In this document: positions 1-4,744 of the stretch, piece after piece | Numbering within the stretch: the first letter of the stretch is position 1 | Layout of the letters: every line of letters begins with the position of its first letter | DNA from: Actinomycetes bacterium | GTDB lineage: Bacteria; Actinomycetota; Thermoleophilia; Solirubrobacterales; Solirubrobacteraceae | Reading direction: 5' to 3' | DNA: 5,405 nucleotides | Assembly: GCA_023405705.1 (NCBI GenBank) | Contig: JAEXXR010000664.1 | Location: 1-5,405, forward strand | The notes under the pieces: generated by a model | Told to the model about the DNA's origin: nothing | Seen by the model: the letters and a program-made list of their open reading frames with translations, nothing else | The model's database searches: none | Translations under genes and position numbers: made by a program

Positions 1-47
1 GCTTGGGCGGCGGCGCTTGCGACAGGCTGCGCCGCGCAGTTCGGCGC

Positions 48-72
48 GGGCGCCCGCCACCGGCTGGCGCCC
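48..72 (-). terminator. GC-rich hairpin after the exported-protein gene
   Basis: A 7-bp inverted repeat (GGGCGCC at 48-54, GGCGCCC at 66-72) is extended by an inner GCC/GGC pair (56-58 with 62-64) across one C/T mismatch, giving a long stem with a 3-nt loop. It begins about 20 nt beyond the stop codon at 94 in the minus direction. There is no T-run, so it would be a non-canonical terminator or mRNA 3'-end stabiliser. GC-rich DNA makes such stems by chance fairly easily. Positions 1-47 show no gene or other feature I can support. Confidence 0.35.
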
Positions 73-93
73 CGCCGTGTGCTCAGGCCCGGC

Positions 94-702
94 TCAGCAG
101 GAGACGGTCAGGTGGAAGGCGCGGTCGGCGGCGACGCCCGCGCTGTCGGCCGTCGCGATCTCGACGCCGTTGACGTTCGCGGCGAGCGGCGCGGCGGCGA
201 TCTCGCCGGTGACGGGCGCGTCTCTTCTGTCGGCGGGCGGCGGCGTGATCGCGAGCGTGGCGGAGTAGGCGCACGCTCTCACGTCGGTGTCGAAGATCAC
301 CTGGTAGCGGCCGACGGCCGTCTTCGTGACGGAGACGACGCCGCCGCGGTCGTTGGCTCTGGCGCCGTCGGCGGCGACGGCGAGCTGGCGCGTGAGGCCG
401 TTCGCGAGCGTCGCTCTCTCGGCCTCGGTCGCTCTGGAGGCCGTTCTGACGTTGCCGAACTTGCTCGCGTCGAGGACCTCCTCCTTGATCGCGTTCGGGC
501 CGAGCGAGTCTCTCTTGAACTCCTGGCCGCGCAGCGTGCCGTCCTTGAAGTCCTCGTTTCTGATCGTCCCGTTCTGGATCGTGCGCGAGTTGACCGAGTT
601 CGCGCTGAGCGCGGCGTAGGACGTGCCGCCCAGTGCGGCGAACAGCGCGACGAGCGCGACGATCATCGCCGGCGAGGGCAGCTTCAGCTTGGGGCGCTGC
701 AT
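94..702 (-). CDS. Small exported protein with N-terminal signal/anchor and short NGTI/DGTL repeats
   Basis: The product is a 202-residue protein of unknown function. A basic N-terminus (KLK) is followed by a hydrophobic segment at residues 12-31 ending in SYAALSA, which suits a signal peptide or N-terminal anchor. Residues 37-82 carry degenerate repeats of about 9-11 residues: IQNGTIRNEDF, KDGTLRGQEF, KRDSLGPNAI and KEEVLDASKF. These probably form a regular solenoid or extended stalk. The C-terminal part (about 120-202) is beta-rich (GRYQVIF, ACAYSATLAI, FHLTVSC) with cysteines at 144 and 202 that could form a disulfide outside the membrane. From memory, this N-terminus-repeat-beta layout recurs in Thermoleophilia surface proteins. 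The start at 702 was chosen because the hydrophobic segment follows directly and GGAGG lies 11 nt upstream; the frame stays open to 879, but that would put 59 unlikely Arg-rich residues before the signal. Nine of its 16 Arg codons are AGA. Confidence 0.85.
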   Translation of the reverse strand: MQRPKLKLPSPAMIVALVALFAALGGTSYAALSANSVNSRTIQNGTIRNEDFKDGTLRGQEFKRDSLGPNAIKEEVLDASKFGNVRTASRATEAERATLANGLTRQLAVAADGARANDRGGVVSVTKTAVGRYQVIFDTDVRACAYSATLAITPPPADRRDAPVTGEIAAAPLAANVNGVEIATADSAGVAADRAFHLTVSC

Positions 703-731
703 GCGGAATCGAACCTCCGAGGTGGGTCGTT

Positions 732-747
732 TCGCGTTGCAACGCGA
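732..747. promoter_or_regulatory. 16-bp perfect palindrome in the divergent region upstream of the exported protein
   Basis: TCGCGTTGCAACGCGA is its own reverse complement over all 16 bases. It lies 30 bp upstream of the start at 702, in the 153-bp region shared with divergent tRNA-Gly. The length and position suit an operator for a dimeric regulator of the exported-protein gene. No clear -10/-35 pair could be assigned to that gene around it, so the operator role is inferred. Confidence 0.35.
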
Positions 748-839
748 CGGCGGCCGCGCCGATGCGGTGCGGGCGCGCGATTGCAGGGACGCTGACAGCC
801 CCCGCGAGGGCCTTCCCGCACCCCGCCCCGGCGCGCCGG

Positions 840-845
840 TATCAT
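840..845 (+). promoter_or_regulatory. Candidate -10 box of tRNA-Gly
   Basis: TATCAT matches five of six bases of the TATAAT consensus and ends 10 nt before the first base of tRNA-Gly, which would place the transcription start about 3-4 nt upstream of the mature 5' end. No good -35 hexamer is visible at the usual spacing. The same GTATCATC string occurs at 1487-1494 ahead of tRNA-Pro. Confidence 0.4.
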
Positions 846-855
846 CGACGGACCC

Positions 856-926
856 GCGGGCGAAGTGTTGTGGTTGCACAGGAGCCTTCCAAGCTCTTAG
901 GGCGGGTTCGATTCCCGTCGCCCGCT
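856..926 (+). tRNA. tRNA-Gly (anticodon UCC)
   Basis: A full cloverleaf can be folded. The acceptor stem is GCGGGCG (856-862) with CGCCCGC (919-925), discriminator T926. The D-arm is 865-879. The anticodon stem GGAGC/GCTCT (881-885/893-897) carries loop CTTCCAA with anticodon TCC at 888-890. The variable loop is TAGG, and the T-arm is GCGGG-TTCGATT-CCCGT (902-918). The layout matches bacterial tRNA-Gly(UCC), including the short four-base variable loop. CCA is not encoded (CCT follows), so the end is added by CCA-adding enzyme. It reads GGA codons. The small D-stem (3-4 pairs) is normal for this species. Confidence 0.95.
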
Positions 927-934
927 CCTCTCTT

Positions 935-966
935 CCGGCGCGCCACCTGGCGCGCCGGCTGCGTTT
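935..966 (+). terminator. Hairpin terminator after tRNA-Gly
   Basis: A perfect 10-bp stem (CCGGCGCGCC at 935-944, GGCGCGCCGG at 949-958) has an ACCT loop. It starts 9 nt after the tRNA and is followed by CTGCGTTT. The short T-rich tail is weak, but the position and perfect stem support a role in ending or trimming the tRNA transcript. Confidence 0.6.
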
Positions 967-991
967 CGGAGGTCGGCCGGAATGGCTTCGA

Positions 992-1017
992 CGCCGTCGC
1001 GCCGCTCGCCGACGGCG
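992..1017 (-). terminator. Weak hairpin after the DUF1232 gene
   Basis: An 8-bp inverted repeat (CGCCGTCG at 992-999, CGACGGCG at 1010-1017) with a 10-nt loop begins 7 nt past the stop of the minus-strand DUF1232 gene. No T-run follows on the minus strand. It may act as a 3'-end structure between this gene and the opposing tRNA-Gly unit, or be a chance product of high GC. Confidence 0.3.
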
Positions 1018-1024
1018 GCTCGGC

Positions 1025-1417
1025 TCAGCCGGCCAGCCGCAGCACCACGGCGCGCGTGCGCTCGGGGCCGGGCCAGTGCTCGGCGATCAGCTCGCGCCCG
1101 GCGCCGCCGGCGACGACGCGCAGCACGAGCAGGACCGCGAGCACGTCGTCGAGCTGTCCCGCGACGGGAATGACGTCCGGCACGAGGTCGAAGGGCAGCG
1201 CGAGGTAGAGCAGCAGCCCGCCGAGCAGCAGCTTGTGCCGGCGCGCCAGCCGCGGGTCGCCGAGCAAGCGGCGGACGAGCACGAGGCAGTCCGGGATCAG
1301 CGTCGCCGCGGCCGCCGCGTCGGCCCGGCGCCCCGCGAGCAGGAACGCCCCGACGAGTGCCGCCCACGCCACGAGCAGCCCGCCGGCCACCAGCACGATC
1401 GCCTGCCACGACGGCAT
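1025..1417 (-). CDS. DUF1232 (YkvA-like) small membrane protein
   Basis: The 130-residue product carries the DUF1232 signature at residues 71-100: YLALPFDLVPDVIPVAGQLD, then DVLAVLLVLR. This is the family's conserved 'P-x-DLIPD-x-IP-x-x-G-x-LDD' type motif. An N-terminal hydrophobic helix (about 7-28, VLVAGGLLVAWAALVGAFLL) is followed by a basic stretch. A second hydrophobic run (about 63-75) leads into the motif, so it is probably a small inner-membrane protein with two or three membrane-associated segments. The biochemical role of the family is not firmly established and I do not assign one. The start at 1417 gives a clean hydrophobic N-terminus. No strong Shine-Dalgarno is seen, only AAGG within TAAGGT upstream. 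The gene is on the strand opposite both flanking tRNAs. Its length is normal for the family and I see no damage. Confidence 0.9.
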   Translation of the reverse strand: MPSWQAIVLVAGGLLVAWAALVGAFLLAGRRADAAAAATLIPDCLVLVRRLLGDPRLARRHKLLLGGLLLYLALPFDLVPDVIPVAGQLDDVLAVLLVLRVVAGGAGRELIAEHWPGPERTRAVVLRLAG

Positions 1418-1424
1418 GCGACCG

Positions 1425-1430
1425 ACCTTA
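1425..1430 (-). promoter_or_regulatory. Candidate -10 box close to the DUF1232 start (possible leaderless mRNA)
   Basis: On the minus strand TAAGGT lies 7 nt before the ATG. It fits TAnnnT, so transcription could begin at or next to the start codon. The same bases include AAGG, which could instead act as a poor ribosome binding site. No convincing -35 is visible. A second possible minus-strand box, GATACT, overlaps 1486-1491. Confidence 0.25.
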
Positions 1431-1487
1431 CGCCCGGCGCGGAGCGACGTGGCGCCCGGCGATGAGCCGGCGAGCGCCGCGGCGGAG

Positions 1488-1493
1488 TATCAT
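1488..1493 (+). promoter_or_regulatory. Candidate -10 box of tRNA-Pro
   Basis: TATCAT, in the context GTATCATC shared with the tRNA-Gly promoter, would start transcription near 1500 and give a 5' leader of about 47 nt before tRNA-Pro. The distance is longer than for tRNA-Gly and no -35 is evident, so this is tentative. The rest of 1418-1547 shows no gene. Confidence 0.3.
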
Positions 1494-1547
1494 CCCGTGA
1501 GCGCGCGGCCAGCCCCCAGTGCCGCACGACACCACATAGCAGTGCCA

Positions 1548-1621
1548 CGGGGAGTGGCGCAGTCTGGTAGCGCACCCGGCTGGGGGCCGGGCGGTCGCAG
1601 GTTCAAATCCTGTCTCCCCGA
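1548..1621 (+). tRNA. tRNA-Pro (anticodon GGG)
   Basis: The cloverleaf is complete. The acceptor stem is CGGGGAG (1548-1554) with CTCCCCG (1614-1620), discriminator A1621. The D-arm is GCGC-AGTCTGGTA-GCGC (1557-1573). The anticodon stem CCCGG/CCGGG (1575-1579/1587-1591) carries loop CTGGGGG with anticodon GGG at 1582-1584 and G at position 37, as expected for proline tRNAs. The variable loop is CGGTC. The T-arm is GCAGG-TTCAAAT-CCTGT (1597-1613). CCA is not encoded (ACT follows). It reads CCC and CCU codons. Confidence 0.96.
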
Positions 1622-1626
1622 CTACG

Positions 1627-1660
1627 CGAAAGTCCTGCACTTGCAGGGCTTTCGTCGTTT
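1627..1660 (+). terminator. Rho-independent-type terminator of tRNA-Pro
   Basis: A 12-bp stem (CGAAAGTCCTGC at 1627-1638, GCAGGGCTTTCG at 1643-1654, one G-T pair) has an ACTT loop and is followed by TCGTTT. It sits 5 nt after the tRNA. Because the stem ends in CTTTCG, the minus strand also reads AAAG in its left arm, but the trailing T's favour the plus direction. Confidence 0.75.
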
Positions 1661-1861
1661 CCGAGGCGTTCGTACGCGGTCGGCAGGAGCGAGCCATGCG
1701 CGGTGGATGGCGAGGCACTCGTGGAGTGCAACAGCGCTGGCGCGTCAGTCCGCGAGGCGGACGAGCTTGGCACTCGCCCAGTCGATCGCTGTCTGCGCGA
1801 CGTCGAGCGCGGCGGCCGGTCGAGCAGCTCATCAGCAGCAGATTCGGCGAGGGCGATGTGC
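1661..1861 (-). other. Gene-free stretch with decayed coding-like minus-strand frames next to the nucleotidyltransferase
   Basis: No intact gene is present. Directly after the nucleotidyltransferase, one minus-strand frame (1863-1819) reads EHIALAESAADELLD. A one-base shift near 1816 leads into another frame reading ALDVAQTAIDWASAKLVRLA. This is broken by TGA at 1745-1747, and the same frame then continues ASAVALHECLAIHRAWLA. The helical, Ala/Leu-rich composition looks protein-like, and the position is where a HEPN partner gene is often found after an MntA-type gene. I see no confident HEPN RxxxxH motif, so this could be a remnant of a partner gene or simply noncoding DNA. Confidence 0.25.
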
Positions 1862-2179
1862 TCAGGTCTCGGCAAGCAGACGTCCCTCGCGAAGGGCCTG
1901 CTCGACCATCGTCCCGCGGACGACGGCACGGCGCCGAGCCTTCGCGTCGTCCATCACGACCACGTCGATCGGGACGCCGAGGCCGCGCAGCTGGCGCCGG
2001 AGACGGACGGATTCTCTGATCGGGCTGTCGACGGTCGGCTCGATCACGAGCACGTCGTAGTCGGAGCCGTGGTCGGCGGTACCGCGCGCGTGCGACCCGA
2101 ACAGGAAGACGCGCGAGTTCGGCGGGACGGCTCTGGCAAGCAGCTCGCCGATCGTGTCGATCACATCAGCCTGAACCAT
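1862..2179 (-). CDS. Minimal nucleotidyltransferase (MntA-type)
   Basis: The 105-residue protein is a single pol-beta-like nucleotidyltransferase domain. The active-site motif GS-x10-D-x-D is intact: G28 and S29 in VFLFGSHARGT, then D40 and D42 in SDYDVLV, with a third metal-binding acid at D72 (PIDVVV). It is expected to bind NTP and two metal ions and transfer a nucleotide, usually AMP, to a target. Relatives of this size normally act as antitoxins that modify a HEPN-domain ribonuclease encoded next to them. Here no intact HEPN gene is found on either side within the window: downstream is a decayed-looking stretch and upstream, across 60 bp, is the M20 peptidase. It may be an orphan antitoxin, or have a distant partner. 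The start at 2179 has no Shine-Dalgarno; TACGGT six bases upstream suggests a leaderless transcript. Length is complete for the family. Confidence 0.9.
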   Translation of the reverse strand: MVQADVIDTIGELLARAVPPNSRVFLFGSHARGTADHGSDYDVLVIEPTVDSPIRESVRLRRQLRGLGVPIDVVVMDDAKARRRAVVRGTMVEQALREGRLLAET

Positions 2180-2185
2180 GACCGA

Positions 2186-2191
2186 ACCGTA
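2186..2191 (-). promoter_or_regulatory. Candidate -10 box for the nucleotidyltransferase (leaderless)
   Basis: On the minus strand TACGGT is followed by six bases and then ATG, the spacing expected if transcription starts at the A of the start codon. The arrangement mirrors TACGCT-N6-ATG at the S66 gene. No -35 match is visible. If real, it gives this gene its own promoter separate from the peptidase operon. Confidence 0.3.
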
Positions 2192-2239
2192 AGTCGATCA
2201 TGGCGACGCCGCCGCGTGCTCGTCAGTCTGCGCCGCGAG

Positions 2240-3691
2240 TCACCCGCCCAGCAGATCCCGGACCACCGCGCGGTAACAGTCGACGGCGAGGACGAGGTCG
2301 GCGATGGGGATGCGTTCGTCGGCGGCGTGGAAGAGCGGGGCCGCCTCGGCGGCGGTCATCGCGCGCTGGGGGAAGAAGCCGTAGGCGACGCAGTCGGGGA
2401 AGGCCTCGCGGAAGGTGCGGGAGTCGGAGTAGCCGGGGGAGACGGTGGGGAGCAGGAGCGCCTCGGGGTCGATCGTCGCGACGAAGCGGCGCAGCGCGTC
2501 CATCAGCGGGGAGTCGGTGATCGACTCGTTGCCCTGCGTCTCCTCGACCCACTCGACCTCCCACGCGCCTGCGGGTGCGTCCGCGTCGGACGCGGCAGCA
2601 TCGGCGGGAGCCTGCGCGGGGCCGCCGCCGGCTTCCGGACCGAGCAGGTCCCGCAGTCGGCGCAGGGCCGCTTCGCGGCCGAGACCCGGGGGGACGCGGC
2701 AGTCGACCCAGGCGTGGGCTTCGGCGGGGATCGTGTTCATGCCGGTCGAGGCCGCCGTCATCGTCGGGGCGAAGGTGACGTGGAGGGACGGCTCGACCAG
2801 TGGGACGAACTCGGGGGCTCTGGCGGCGAGCGCTTCGAGGGCTCCGTCGGGATCGGCCGGGTCGAGGCCGAGGCCGGCGAGCGTCGCCTGCGCCGACGGG
2901 GTCAGGTCCCAGGCGGGGCGGTGGCCGGCGAAGCGGGTCAGCAGCGGGGCCAGTCTCAGCAGCGCGTTGTCGGCGATCGCCGGCATCGAGGCGTGGCCGG
3001 CGACGCCGCGGGCGGTCAGGCGGAAGCGGAAGACGCCCTTCTCCGCGACGCACACGCCGTGCACCCGGCGGTCGCCGACCTGCGTCACCGCGCCGTCGCC
3101 CTCGTTGATCAGCCAGTCGCAGCGGACCAGGTCCGGGCGCTCGGAGCACAGCCACTCCGCGCCCGTGCCGGCGACCTCCTCGTCGGCGACCGAGATCACG
3201 AGCAGGTCGCCGCGCTCCGGCCGCCAGCCCTCGCGCGCCAGCGAGCAGGCCGCGACGACCTCGGCCGCCGTCTGGTTCTTCATGTCGAGCGCGCCGCGAC
3301 CCCAGACGCAGCCGTCGGCGACGTCGCCCGACCACGGGCCGTGGGTCCAGTCGCGCGGGTCCGCCGCGACCGTGTCGACGTGCGACAGCAGGCCGAGCAC
3401 CGGACCGGGCTCGCGACCGCGCAGGCGCGCGACCAGGTTCAGCCGCTCCGGATCGGGACCGGCCAGCTCGACCTCGAAGCCGGCCTCGCGCAGCAGCGCC
3501 GCGAGCGGCTCCTGGGCGGTCGTCTCGCGGCCCGGCGGGTTCGTCGTGTCGAGGCGGATCAGCGTCTGCAGGAGGCCGACGACCTCGTCCTGGAGCGTGC
3601 TCACGGCGGCGGAGTCGCCGCCGGCCACACCGCTGCCGCCAGGGAAGCCGGGCGCCGCGTCGCCGCCGGGGATGTCCGTAGAGCCGCTCAT
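2240..3691 (-). CDS. M20-family zinc metallopeptidase
   Basis: A 483-residue hydrolase of the ArgE/DapE/CPG2 superfamily, predicted cytosolic, removing an acyl or peptide group from an amino-acid substrate. Expected di-zinc ligands are visible: H104 and D106 (LLSHVDTV), D136 (GRGALDMK), E172 with catalytic base E171 (VADEEV), E197 (INEGDG) and H455 (LFHAADERI). The dimerisation domain carries GHASMP (H233). The exact substrate cannot be read; dipeptides and N-acyl amino acids are both possible. It overlaps the S66 gene by ATGA (3688-3691), so the two are translationally coupled. Two oddities stand out: a Gly-rich, probably disordered N-terminus (residues 1-30), and an Ala/Gly/Pro/Asp-rich insertion at about 353-376 in the lid/dimer region. 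A GTG at 3604 (residue 30) is an alternative start nearer the usual family N-terminus. I kept the ATG because of the overlap and the G-rich stretch (GGGGG) just upstream. Confidence 0.92.
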   Translation of the reverse strand: MSGSTDIPGGDAAPGFPGGSGVAGGDSAAVSTLQDEVVGLLQTLIRLDTTNPPGRETTAQEPLAALLREAGFEVELAGPDPERLNLVARLRGREPGPVLGLLSHVDTVAADPRDWTHGPWSGDVADGCVWGRGALDMKNQTAAEVVAACSLAREGWRPERGDLLVISVADEEVAGTGAEWLCSERPDLVRCDWLINEGDGAVTQVGDRRVHGVCVAEKGVFRFRLTARGVAGHASMPAIADNALLRLAPLLTRFAGHRPAWDLTPSAQATLAGLGLDPADPDGALEALAARAPEFVPLVEPSLHVTFAPTMTAASTGMNTIPAEAHAWVDCRVPPGLGREAALRRLRDLLGPEAGGGPAQAPADAAASDADAPAGAWEVEWVEETQGNESITDSPLMDALRRFVATIDPEALLLPTVSPGYSDSRTFREAFPDCVAYGFFPQRAMTAAEAAPLFHAADERIPIADLVLAVDCYRAVVRDLLGG

Positions 3692-4656
3692 GCGACCCCC
3701 GATTCCAGCAGCTCGAGCGTCTTGCCGTCGGCGTCCAACCGTGCGCGAACGCCGAGTGGCAGGGTCGCCATGTGCTTGCCGTGGCCGACCGGGACGTTCG
3801 CGACGGCCGGGATGCCGAGCGGCGCGATCAGCTCGTCGAGCAGCTGCTCGACCGACAGCTCCGACGTCGGCCCGTCCGGGATCGTCTGCGCCTGCAGGTT
3901 GACGTTCGTGCCGAAGACCAGGCCGGCCGCTCTCTCCAGCTTGCCGGCGCGGATCAGGTGGTTGATCGCGGTGTCGACCAGGTAGGTCTCGGTGTTGAGG
4001 TCCTCGACCACCACGATGCAGCCGTCGGTGTCGACCTCGAACGGCGTGCCGATGCTCGCGCACAGCAGCGTCAGGCAGCCGCCGACCAGCGGCGCCTCGG
4101 CGACGCCGCCGCCGACCGTCAGCACGTACGGGTCGTCGGGATCCTCGAAGACGCGGCCGAGCGGCTCGGCTCTGAAGGCGCGGTGGAACCACGCCTCCGT
4201 CTCCTTCGTCAGCTCGCCCGGCTTGCGCGTGAAGCGGAGGAAGTTCGGGCCGTAGAAGGAGACCCAGCCGGCGTGCTTCGCCAGCGCCAGATGGAGCGCG
4301 GTGATGTCGCTGAAGCCGCAGACGATCCGCGGCTCGCCGACGGCGCTCCAGTCGATCCGGTCGTGCAGCCGCGCGGTGCCGTACCCGCCGCAGAGCGCAT
4401 GCACCATGTCGATCCCCGGCTCCGACAGCGCCCACTGCAGATCGGCGGCGCGCGCGGCGTCGTCGCCGGCCAGATAGCCGTGCACGGCGCGGGCGTTGGG
4501 GCCGAAGACGACGCGGTGGCCGCGCGCCTCGAAATAGGCCGTCGCCTGCTCGATCTCCGAGCGCGTCTGCGGTGGGCTGGCGGGCGCGACGACGGCGATC
4601 GTGGCCCGCTCCGGGAGCGCCGGAGGCTTGATCCGGTTCGCTGAACGGTCGTTCAT
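3688..4656 (-). CDS. S66-family LD-carboxypeptidase (muramoyltetrapeptide carboxypeptidase type)
   Basis: The 322-residue protein is a full-length S66 serine peptidase. The family normally cleaves the bond between an L-centre (meso-Dap or Lys) and the terminal D-Ala of peptidoglycan tetrapeptides during wall recycling; MccF-type members instead cut microcin-like aminoacyl compounds. The Ser-Glu-His catalytic triad is readable: S116 in CGFSDITAL, E218 in VVVEDLNTE and H292 in PVGHGKHMATLPLG. The N-terminal half starts ATIAVVAPASPPQ and contains ALCGGYGTARL, both family hallmarks. There is no signal peptide, so it is predicted cytosolic. It is the first gene of a two-gene operon with the M20 peptidase and divergent from kdd, 81 bp between starts. 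No Shine-Dalgarno precedes the ATG; a TACGCT box six bases upstream suggests leaderless mRNA. A dyad (4642-4655) covers codons 1-5. The frame stays open upstream to 5340, but that part is antisense to kdd. Confidence 0.93.
   Translation of the reverse strand: MNDRSANRIKPPALPERATIAVVAPASPPQTRSEIEQATAYFEARGHRVVFGPNARAVHGYLAGDDAARAADLQWALSEPGIDMVHALCGGYGTARLHDRIDWSAVGEPRIVCGFSDITALHLALAKHAGWVSFYGPNFLRFTRKPGELTKETEAWFHRAFRAEPLGRVFEDPDDPYVLTVGGGVAEAPLVGGCLTLLCASIGTPFEVDTDGCIVVVEDLNTETYLVDTAINHLIRAGKLERAAGLVFGTNVNLQAQTIPDGPTSELSVEQLLDELIAPLGIPAVANVPVGHGKHMATLPLGVRARLDADGKTLELLESGVA
4642..4655. promoter_or_regulatory. Operator-like dyad at the S66 peptidase start
   Basis: TGAACGGTCGTTCA has two perfect 6-bp arms (TGAACG/CGTTCA) around a 2-bp centre. 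It covers the first codons of the S66 gene and the predicted transcription start. With a flanking C it matches the dyad at 4730-4744 in 13 of 15 bases. Short dyads of this form are typical of operators for dimeric helix-turn-helix repressors such as TetR-family proteins. The regulator itself is not in the window. Confidence 0.6.
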
Positions 4657-4662
4657 GGGCGC

Positions 4663-4692
4663 AGCGTAGGGGTGATCCCTCGCCTTGCGCAA
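4663..4692 (-). promoter_or_regulatory. Candidate promoter of the S66-M20 operon
   Basis: On the minus strand TTGCGC (4692-4687), an 18-bp spacer and TACGCT (4668-4663) form a weak -35/-10 pair. The -10 box is separated from the ATG by six bases, so the mRNA would be leaderless. The -35 hexamer lies inside the perfect 10-bp palindrome CTTGCGCAAG (4684-4693), which could be a further protein-binding site. Confidence 0.4.
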
Positions 4693-4698
4693 GACCCG

Positions 4699-4728
4699 TT
4701 GACCTGGGGGAATCCCTCGACCTAGGTT
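4699..4728 (+). promoter_or_regulatory. Candidate promoter of kdd
   Basis: TTGACC (4699-4704) matches the -35 consensus in five of six bases. After an 18-bp spacer comes TAGGTT (4723-4728), which fits the TAGnnT type -10 common in high-GC actinobacteria. Transcription should begin around 4735, only about 3 nt before the ATG at 4738, within the operator-like dyad at 4731-4744. No Shine-Dalgarno is seen, consistent with a nearly leaderless mRNA. Confidence 0.5.
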
Positions 4729-4730
4729 CC

Positions 4731-4744
4731 TGAACGGATGTTCA
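4731..4744. promoter_or_regulatory. Operator-like dyad at the kdd start
   Basis: TGAACGGATGTTCA has 5-bp arms (TGAAC/GTTCA) around a 4-bp centre and straddles the kdd ATG from -7 to +7. It is the partner of the dyad at 4642-4655, 89 bp away centre to centre. A repressor bound here would cover the predicted transcription start. Confidence 0.55.

Noticed and set aside
703..715. GGTTCGATTCC on the minus strand just before the exported-protein start, like a tRNA T-loop
   Set aside because: The flanking bases do not form a T-stem or cloverleaf; it is the leader containing the GGAGG ribosome binding site.
79..795. Plus-strand open frame opposite the exported-protein gene
   Set aside because: Highly charged low-complexity translation; the minus strand has a signal segment, repeats and a good ribosome binding site.
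897..1409. Minus-strand frame starting in the DUF1232 region and ending in tRNA-Gly
   Set aside because: Its C-terminal residues (RRESNPP) are the familiar false translation of an antisense tRNA T-arm; the DUF1232 frame is the real gene.
1462..1500. Twelve-codon plus-strand mini-ORF before tRNA-Pro
   Set aside because: Too short, Arg-rich, no ribosome binding site, and overlaps the candidate tRNA promoter.
1428..1832. Minus-strand frame containing GETGFEPATARPPAG
   Set aside because: This is another well-known artefact of translating a tRNA gene (here tRNA-Pro) antisense.
1703..3985. 760-codon plus-strand open frame across the nucleotidyltransferase, M20 and S66 region
   Set aside because: It is antisense to three well-supported minus-strand genes, has no family motifs and a low-complexity Arg/Gly/Asp composition typical of shadow frames in GC-rich DNA.
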